Under the pieces are notes generated by a model. That model did no database searches. It was not told where the DNA came from and was given only the letters and a program-made list of their open reading frames with translations. Made by a program: the position numbers and the translations under genes. A stretch of 28,339 nucleotides of DNA from CAKRPJ01 sp934376955 (lineage in GTDB: Bacteria; Bacillota; Clostridia; Lachnospirales; Lachnospiraceae), in assembly GCA_934376955.1 (NCBI GenBank), contig CAKRPJ010000029.1, positions 1 to 28,339 on the forward strand, in the 5' to 3' direction. Positions 23,596 to 28,339 of this stretch are shown here, piece by piece. Position 1 is the stretch's first letter; every line of letters begins with the position of its first letter.

Positions 23596-25326
23596 TTACA
23601 ATCCAAATAATTGGGCTGTCTTTTTCATTCTCTCAGAAATATTTACCCCAAAGGGACACCGGCTTTCACAGCTTTTACAGCCGATACATTCACCGGCATG
23701 ATGGGAAAGAAGTCCATAGTGAGAACGGATCAAATCCGGAACCGTCTCCTGCATGACTGCCAGATCATAAAACTTATTTACCATGACGATATCGATATTT
23801 TTCGGACATGGTCTGCAATGTCCGCAGTAGGTACATTGCCCTTTGTAGGAGTGAAGGGGAGCGGAGGCAATGACGGAGGCGTAATCCCGTTCCTCTGTTG
23901 TTGAAGTCTCATAGGCGACCGCCGCAGCTACCTGCTCCTTTGTGTCATAGCCGCATAAAACAGAGGCGACCGCCGGACGTGTCAAGGCGTAATGGATACA
24001 CTGGACCGGGGTAAGGCTGACTCCGAAGGGGGATCGTTTTTCATCCAGAAGCCGTCCGCCGGCAAAGCCCTTCATAACCGTAAGCCCGACCTCATTTTCC
24101 TCACATATCTTATATAGAAGGGCTCTCTCCGGGTCGATCCCCTTTAACTCCTCATCAAAGCTTTCGGCAAACATGGAATTGATGTCTTCACTGGCCGGAA
24201 GCATGTCAAAGGCGGGATTGATACTGAAAAGGATCATCTCCACATATCCGGACTTTGCCGCCTTTGCGGCAACTCTCGGATTATGAGAGCTCATTCCAAT
24301 GTGACGTATGATCCCCTTTTCCTTAAGCTCCATCACATAATCAAGATAATCCGAGGTCTGGATCTGCTCCCATTCTTCCTCGGAATCCACATAGTGGATC
24401 ATTCCCAGATCGATATAATCGGTCTGAAGTCTCCGAAGCAGATCCTCAAAGGCCGGACGCACATATTCCATTTCACGGGTTCTATAATACTGGTTATTTT
24501 TCCATGTGGCTCCGATATGCCCCTGTATGATCCAGTCCTCACGGTTTGCGCAGATTCCCTTTCCGATAATATCTCTGGACTTCGGATCCGGCATCCAACA
24601 GTCGATCAGATTGATCCCTCTCTCGAACGCGTAACGGATCAGCTCGATCCCTTCCTCCTCCGAGTGGCGTTCCAGCCATTCGCCGCCAAATCCGATCTCA
24701 CTGACCATAAGTCCTGTTTTTCCAAGCTTTCTCCTGTGCATTCCCTGCATCAGCTGCTCAAGCTCTGCCGTTGTCAGAATGGTCAGATGTAACAGGGCCA
24801 GTCCCTCCAGAACCTTTACCACGGCTTTTTCTGTTTCCTCATCAACGCCAGCCACCGCATCACGGATATAAAATATGTAGCTTCCGGCATCGATCAGGGC
24901 CATAACCGTTGAGAGGACACAGCATTCCGCTACCACGCCTGTCACTACCACAGCGGAAGCCCGTGACGCCGCAAGCCTGACTTCCTCAATATCATAGGCG
25001 GAATATACCGATTTATCGAAGCAGCGGATATTCCCACGAACCTTCTCCAGTTCCGGATCCAGCTCATTCAGCCATTTGTCTGCATTTACATCCGCATTTT
25101 CCGCATTATAGTCCTTCCAGACGCCTGCCGGGGCTTCACTGGCCGTATATTTCGTATATATGACATTCTTTTCCTCCGAAAAAGGCCCTTTCATTAACTG
25201 CAGTATCTTTTCCCGTGCCCCTTCATAGTTTCCACACGCCCATTTTTGATTTTTTGAATATACATTCTGCATATCGATCACAAGTAACAGGGGATCCTTT
25301 AATCGTTCTTTCCATCTGTTTTCCAT
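23596..25326 (-). CDS. fusion: isochorismatase-like hydrolase + aldo/keto reductase + 2[4Fe-4S] ferredoxin domain
   Basis: A single 578-residue reading frame (576 from the preferred ATG at 25326; 25332 is the alternative; residue numbers count from 25332). Residues 12-195 form an isochorismatase-like cysteine hydrolase with the triad Asp20 (VIDMQN), Lys107 (FDKSVYSAY) and Cys138 (AECCVLSTV). A short linker leads to an aldo/keto reductase barrel from 198 (MHRRKLGKTGLMVSEIGFGG) to about 485. Two ferredoxin clusters follow: C500, C503, C506, C509 and C549, C552, C555, C559. In the barrel, Asp244 and His313 of the AKR tetrad are present, but the Tyr and Lys positions hold Asp249 and His272. The protein lacks a signal peptide. 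An electron-transfer reaction coupled to a hydrolase step is plausible, but the substrate is unknown. The downstream neighbour is the NUDIX gene. Confidence 0.88.
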   Translation of the reverse strand: MENRWKERLKDPLLLVIDMQNVYSKNQKWACGNYEGAREKILQLMKGPFSEEKNVIYTKYTASEAPAGVWKDYNAENADVNADKWLNELDPELEKVRGNIRCFDKSVYSAYDIEEVRLAASRASAVVVTGVVAECCVLSTVMALIDAGSYIFYIRDAVAGVDEETEKAVVKVLEGLALLHLTILTTAELEQLMQGMHRRKLGKTGLMVSEIGFGGEWLERHSEEEGIELIRYAFERGINLIDCWMPDPKSRDIIGKGICANREDWIIQGHIGATWKNNQYYRTREMEYVRPAFEDLLRRLQTDYIDLGMIHYVDSEEEWEQIQTSDYLDYVMELKEKGIIRHIGMSSHNPRVAAKAAKSGYVEMILFSINPAFDMLPASEDINSMFAESFDEELKGIDPERALLYKICEENEVGLTVMKGFAGGRLLDEKRSPFGVSLTPVQCIHYALTRPAVASVLCGYDTKEQVAAAVAYETSTTEERDYASVIASAPLHSYKGQCTYCGHCRPCPKNIDIVMVNKFYDLAVMQETVPDLIRSHYGLLSHHAGECIGCKSCESRCPFGVNISERMKKTAQLFGL

Positions 25327-25410
25327 ATCCATCTCTCCTCTCCGGTGCCGGATCTCATGACTTTTTTGCTCTTTTAGATCTGTTTTTGTTCTCCTTTTAT
25401 ACTACTCCTC

Positions 25411-25484
25411 TTTTAATAAAAAATCCACTGCCGACACATATCCGAAGGCAATTTTTCCCCTCGTTACGCTGATCTGCAGTGGAT
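25411..25484 (-). terminator. long-loop terminator, possibly structured RNA
   Basis: A perfect 9-bp inverted repeat (25423-25431 with 25476-25484) encloses 44 nt and is followed, in the minus direction, by six Ts. It comes 34 nt after the DUF3793 stop codon and should end the flavodoxin-DUF3793 transcript before the fusion gene. The enclosed bases offer competing short pairings (TGCC with GGCA next to the main stem), so a regulated or processed RNA is possible. Confidence 0.75.
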
Positions 25485-25517
25485 CTTCTTATTTTATACT
25501 TATTTAATACTTATTTA

Positions 25518-26060
25518 TTACACCGTCATTTGTAAAAGCGTTCTTCCTTCGCAGAAGACCCGCTGATATATGTCTTTGCATTTTTGGAATTTCTGAAACA
25601 GCTTATTTTTTTCGTCTTTATTACAATACACCTTCCACATCCCACAGCTTTCACAATTTTGTCCCTTGTTTGTAATAAACCCATATACATCCTCTAAGGG
25701 ATATCCGAGGAAGACACCGATCTCATGGGGAAAGCAAGAGGAATGCCTGATCCTGCATTTTAAATAGCTCAAGCAGGCTTCTGTTTCACGGCTTTCATAT
25801 CCATAGGGCGTTAACAATTCCAACGCACCCGGACTTGCCAGAATACTTTCCAGCATCGTTTTGCGATATACATAGATCAAAGCAGATGTCTTCCGCCAAA
25901 TAAGAACCTCAATAAATACCCCTTTCCCGTTTAAAAGGTGATTCAGTTCATTCAGTTCTTCCCGGACAAGCTGCTCTCCTGAGTGAAAATAATTAAATAG
26001 GCTTGCACACTTCATTCCTGCTAAAGTAGGGGCACAATGCTCGATCAGGCTTTTTTCCAT
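25518..26060 (-). CDS. DUF3793 family protein
   Basis: A 180-aa protein recognised by recall as DUF3793, a clostridial family of unknown function, from the CAPTLAGMKCASLF start and the conserved HEIGVFLGYPLEDVYGFI segment. It is rich in Cys and His (for example HEIG, NCESCGMWKVYC), which suggests a metal or heme interaction, but this is inference. I start it at ATG 26060 with an AAGGA site; a GTG 15 nt upstream is also in frame. It lies 42 nt downstream of a flavodoxin gene, a pairing I associate with this family in Clostridia, which would link it to iron-limited redox metabolism. Confidence 0.82.
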   Translation of the reverse strand: MEKSLIEHCAPTLAGMKCASLFNYFHSGEQLVREELNELNHLLNGKGVFIEVLIWRKTSALIYVYRKTMLESILASPGALELLTPYGYESRETEACLSYLKCRIRHSSCFPHEIGVFLGYPLEDVYGFITNKGQNCESCGMWKVYCNKDEKNKLFQKFQKCKDIYQRVFCEGRTLLQMTV

Positions 26061-26102
26061 ATATTTTTCCTTCACCCTTGCCTTCTCCTTCTTATACAGA
26101 GC

Positions 26103-26534
26103 TTATACTGCTGCCAGCTGCTTTCCGAGTTCTTCGCATTCGATGAGAGCTTCCTCATCCGGTGTTTCGTGACATATCAGCCCTTCGCCATTTAATACGG
26201 CTGCGCCGCATCCGTTCATCCTGTCTACCCAGTCACGCATCCACTGACCGTCTCCCCAGCCGTAGGAGCCAAATAATGCAATTGTCTTTCCGGACGCAAA
26301 GCCCTCCACTTCGCTTACAAACGGATCCATTTCGGATTCCTCTAAAACCTCTGCTCCCATTGCCGGACACCCCAGAGCAAAACACTTTGCGTTCTTTAAT
26401 TCGTCGAGCACTGCCTCTCCCACATATACCACTGCAGCCTCTTTTCCGGCATCAGTGATTCCTTTTCCGATCGCTTCGGCCATTGCCTGTGTATTTCCTG
26501 ACTGCGACCAATAAACAACGTAAATTTTATCCAT
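26103..26534 (-). CDS. flavodoxin
   Basis: A 143-aa short-chain flavodoxin. The FMN phosphate-binding loop SQSGNTQ (10-16) follows a YVVYW strand. The later aromatic FMN loops include the FGSYGWGDGQWM segment (about 88-99). It carries electrons at low potential in the cytoplasm and commonly replaces ferredoxin when iron is scarce. A perfect AGGAGG site is 6 nt before the ATG. A palindrome in its leader (26560-26575) is a candidate operator. It is the first gene of the flavodoxin-DUF3793 unit. Confidence 0.95.
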   Translation of the reverse strand: MDKIYVVYWSQSGNTQAMAEAIGKGITDAGKEAAVVYVGEAVLDELKNAKCFALGCPAMGAEVLEESEMDPFVSEVEGFASGKTIALFGSYGWGDGQWMRDWVDRMNGCGAAVLNGEGLICHETPDEEALIECEELGKQLAAV

Positions 26535-26559
26535 GGTAGACCTCCTGATTTGTATTTAA

Positions 26560-26575
26560 GTTAGTTATTGCTAAC
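26560..26575 (-). promoter_or_regulatory. candidate metal-responsive operator upstream of flavodoxin
   Basis: The sequence GTTAGTTATTGCTAAC has 5-bp perfect arms (GTTAG / CTAAC) around a 6-nt centre, 12 of 16 positions symmetrical. It lies 26 nt before the flavodoxin start, where a repressor would block transcription. The TTAG...CTAA form resembles DtxR/IdeR-type iron boxes seen near clostridial iron genes. The regulator is inferred; the Fur-family protein encoded in this window is another candidate. A weak TTGAAT / TACCCT promoter pair with 17-nt spacing may lie just upstream. Confidence 0.5.
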
Positions 26576-26664
26576 CTGTGTTAAGGGTACCATAAACCTG
26601 TTTAAAATTCAACCACCCCTATAGAGATAGTTTCTCAATAGCTGTCCGCAGTAGACCTACTTAG

Positions 26665-27063
26665 TTGCGTTCTGATTCGTCCGCTGCATTCAGAAGCAGG
26701 AAAAATATCCAATTCCGGAGGGATTTTATCCACCGGGGCGAAAAGCGACGCAGACCGATCTTCTATGCCACAGCCGCCGCCACCTGCGTCTTTATATGGA
26801 ATCGGCTTCTGCCGGTATATGAGCCGATCATCGGCGTGTGGTTTGTGGAATGGGGCAGCCTCTTTATCGCAACAGCGATCGGTTACTCTCTCTGGCATGT
26901 TGTGGTAAAAGGATACGGAAACAGCCTGATTTTAAAACCGATTGACTTTTTCAGGATTCTTATATACTATGTAAAGGCAGGTTTTGGCCTGAACTTTTAT
27001 CCGAAAAAGCGGGATTCCGGCATTTTTTCGCCTGTCGGCCGCCAAAATACAAGGGGGATATCT
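26665..27063 (+). pseudogene. probable decayed membrane-protein remnant
   Basis: Between the flavodoxin gene and the TSUP gene the plus strand carries what looks like coding sequence without a usable start. From about 26745 one frame gives a hydrophobic protein-like stretch (containing RRPIFYATAAAT, IIGVWFVEWGSLFIATAIGY and WHVVVKGYG) that ends without a stop and runs into the TSUP gene. A neighbouring frame upstream (26676 to about 26745) reads EKYPIPEGFYPPGRKAT, also protein-like, and would join it through a frameshift. The frame has only a TTG at 26665, right after a TAG, and no ribosome binding site. I do not recognise the parent family. A real N-terminal extension of the TSUP protein is less likely, given the strong site at 27064. 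Confidence 0.4.
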
Positions 27064-27822
27064 ATGGAATACATACACAATCTGATCTGGCTCTGCCCAC
27101 TCCTCTTTATTGCGGGATTTATCGACTCTGTTGCCGGAGGAGGCGGTTTGATCGTGCTTCCGGCTTACATGATGTGCGGAATGCCGATCCACTACGTTTA
27201 CGGCTGCAACAAGTTCCAGTGTGCTTTCGGAAGTACCGTTGCGGCATGGAAATATTTTAAAAGCGGTTGTCTTGACTTAAAAATAACACTGATCAGCGCT
27301 GTGACCTCGTTTCTGTGCTCCATGCTTGGAACCATGATCATCTTTTACCTTAAAGAAGAACAGCTCCGCACAATGTTAATGGTGCTTCTTCCGCTGACTG
27401 CAATCCTTGTTATCTTTATGAAAAACGCATGGAACTACACCGATACACAAAAACCGCTTATCCTTCCGAATGTACTCCGTGCCCTGTTTATCGGAATGGC
27501 CCTTGGGCTTTATGACAGCATGTATGGCCCCGGCGGCGGTACGATCGCCATACTTCTCTTTACCTTCCTTCTAAAATATGATATCCGCACTGCCTCCGGA
27601 AACGCAAAGCTCACTCTTATCGTTTCCAACTACACGGCACTGCTTTCATATATTATCGCAGGAAATATATTCTATGCAGTTGCGATCCCATGCGCGCTGT
27701 GCAACATTCTCGGAAACTACATCGGTGCCGGCTTCGCCATCAAAAACGGAGCAAAGATCATCCGGCCGGTGATGATCTGTGTAGTGGCGGTGCTGATCGT
27801 GAAAACTGTTCTTGGAAAGTAA
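27064..27822 (+). CDS. TSUP (TauE/SafE) family membrane permease
   Basis: A 252-aa integral membrane protein of the TSUP family, often annotated as a sulfite or organosulfonate exporter. It has two repeated halves, each with the family glycine-rich motif: AGFIDSVAGGGGLIVLP near the start (about 17-33) and ALGLYDSMYGPGGGTIAILL in the middle (about 144-163). About seven to eight membrane segments are visible. The substrate is unknown; sulfur compounds are the usual guess. The frame is open for 400 nt further upstream, but ATG 27064 has an AGGGGG site at 6 nt and gives the standard length (about 250 aa). It is on the strand opposite to its neighbours. Confidence 0.93.
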   Translation: MEYIHNLIWLCPLLFIAGFIDSVAGGGGLIVLPAYMMCGMPIHYVYGCNKFQCAFGSTVAAWKYFKSGCLDLKITLISAVTSFLCSMLGTMIIFYLKEEQLRTMLMVLLPLTAILVIFMKNAWNYTDTQKPLILPNVLRALFIGMALGLYDSMYGPGGGTIAILLFTFLLKYDIRTASGNAKLTLIVSNYTALLSYIIAGNIFYAVAIPCALCNILGNYIGAGFAIKNGAKIIRPVMICVVAVLIVKTVLGK

Positions 27823-27830
27823 AATTTTAA

Positions 27831-27864
27831 GAGCGTGCTTATTTTACATAGGCACGCTCGTTTA
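27831..27864 (+). terminator. probable terminator of the TSUP gene
   Basis: An 8-bp perfect stem GAGCGTGC / GCACGCTC (27831-27838 with 27852-27859) begins 8 nt after the TSUP stop. It can extend by three pairs (one wobble) into the loop. A short GTTTAC follows, so the T-tract is weak. Confidence 0.7.
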
Positions 27865-27870
27865 CTATCA

Positions 27871-28113
27871 TCAATTCACCCATATTCGATTTTTTAAATA
27901 CTCAGCCAGCATATACAACGGAACATTGACAAGCCAGTCCTCCTGTTTATAATTTGCCATGCTGCTTCGGATCGCTGTCTCCGGCTGGTATTTATCTCAG
28001 TCGAGAAGACTCCCAATAAGATAAATTTGCTGTAATGACAAAACAAGCAATGCATGGTCGATGTAGAAAAGGGTTACATGAAGTGGACTTAGAAAAGGCG
28101 GATAGCGTCCCGT
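27871..28113 (-). pseudogene. gene fragment with an internal stop
   Basis: The minus strand reads DKYQPETAIRSSMANYKQ, then EDWLVNVPLYMLAEYLKNR and a stop at 27871, which has the composition of real protein. There is no start codon with a ribosome binding site; the frame meets TGA at 27997-27999, and beyond it remains open to 28113 (ending LQQIYLIGSLLD just before the stop). This looks like the 3' end of a gene with a nonsense mutation or truncation. I do not recognise the family. The part beyond 27999 is much less certain than the 27871-27996 segment. Confidence 0.4.
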
Positions 28114-28191
28114 TCAACTACGGCCGGCAAAACGACTCACATAGCGGCTACGACTATCCACCTATCTCAAGTATATTTGAGAAACTGAAAA

Positions 28192-28339
28192 ATGTCAATG
28201 GGCAAAAGAAAAACTGCTCCGGCGGTTACTATGGAGGAGTATCTCATTTGTTTATTTCTTCCGCGTAAAGCGGACATTCGCAATCCGCTTCGCTACTTGC
28301 TCATGAACGCAGTCGCTTCGCGATCTGTCAGTGGGAGCT
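28192..28339 (+). CDS. possible partial ORF at right edge, unknown
   Basis: An open frame starts at ATG 28192 (just after a TGA) and runs off the window for 49 codons. It begins MSMGKRKTAPAVTMEEYL and contains a basic middle (LPRKADIRNPLRYLL). The ribosome binding site is poor (a GAGAAA stretch). Codon choice differs from the housekeeping genes to the left (CGC, CGT and TCG present). A second frame on the same strand (28035-28268) is also open but even less protein-like. I cannot assign a function. Confidence 0.3.
   Translation, partial: MSMGKRKTAPAVTMEEYLICLFLPRKADIRNPLRYLLMNAVASRSVSGS

Noticed and set aside
26635..26898. Minus-strand open frame opposite the TSUP upstream region
   Set aside because: No start signal, no recognisable composition, and the opposite strand is the more protein-like one.
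28035..28268. 77-codon plus-strand open frame near the right edge
   Set aside because: There is no ribosome binding site, it overlaps the more protein-like minus-strand fragment, and no family is recognisable; kept only as part of the degraded-region finding.
28268..28290. 7-bp inverted repeat near the right edge, considered as a terminator or terminal repeat
   Set aside because: It has a 9-nt loop and no T-run, and no matching copy elsewhere in the window, so it is not supported as either.

Overview
The window looks like chromosomal DNA of a low-to-mid GC Clostridia member, most likely family Lachnospiraceae. The evidence is the 16S rRNA 5' end at the left edge, the Firmicutes-type gene orders (era-reco-glyS; ireB-ruvX-DUF1292-...-mltG-trmR-trhP; prmA-rsmE), clostridial families such as DUF5721 and DUF3793, and AGGAGG-type ribosome binding sites throughout. 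I cannot name a genus from what is visible. Almost everything is on the minus strand and reads toward the rRNA operon at the left edge.

Layout from left to right. (1) Bases 1-608: the first ~78 nt of a 16S rRNA gene (minus strand), its structured leader, and two strong tandem promoters. (2) 609-3507: DUF5721 protein, PrsA-like lipoprotein foldase, Cof-type HAD phosphatase, Maf nucleotide pyrophosphatase. (3) 3597-7275: glycyl-tRNA synthetase, a lipoprotein of unknown function, RecO and Era. (4) 7302-11126: a large M16C metallopeptidase and a DUF218/ElyC-like membrane protein. (5) 11184-16813: a block matching the Bacillus yrzL-yrrK-yrzB-yrrL-yrrM-yrrO order: IreB, RuvX, DUF1292, a catalytic-domain-less MltG-like protein, TrmR and TrhP, with Fur and RNase J inserted between DUF1292 and the MltG-like gene. 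(6) 16850-22719: tRNA/rRNA modification genes mtaB, thiI, iscS-type cysteine desulfurase, rsmE and prmA. An isolated plus-strand HPr-like gene with its own promoter and terminator interrupts this run. (7) 22843-26534: a NUDIX hydrolase, an unusual isochorismatase / aldo-keto reductase / 2[4Fe-4S] fusion, a DUF3793 protein and a flavodoxin with a candidate iron-responsive operator. (8) 26535-28339: the strand switches. Here lie a TSUP-family permease, what look like decayed coding remnants on both sides of it, and a possible partial gene running off the right edge.

How the genes fit together. Most of the window is housekeeping with a strong RNA theme: tRNA wobble modification (TrhP then TrmR giving 5-methoxyuridine; cysteine desulfurase plus ThiI giving 4-thiouridine; MtaB giving ms2t6A), rRNA and ribosomal protein methylation (RsmE, PrmA), 16S maturation (Era), RNA decay (RNase J) and tRNA charging (GlyRS). 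The right third is the accessory part: redox and iron-linked genes, then a degraded segment.

I did not find a phage, CRISPR array, complete insertion sequence, toxin-antitoxin pair or obvious defence system. The best candidates for something little described are the three-part isochorismatase-AKR-ferredoxin fusion, whose AKR domain lacks two canonical catalytic residues, and the HPr-like protein that has lost His15 but keeps the Ser46 site.
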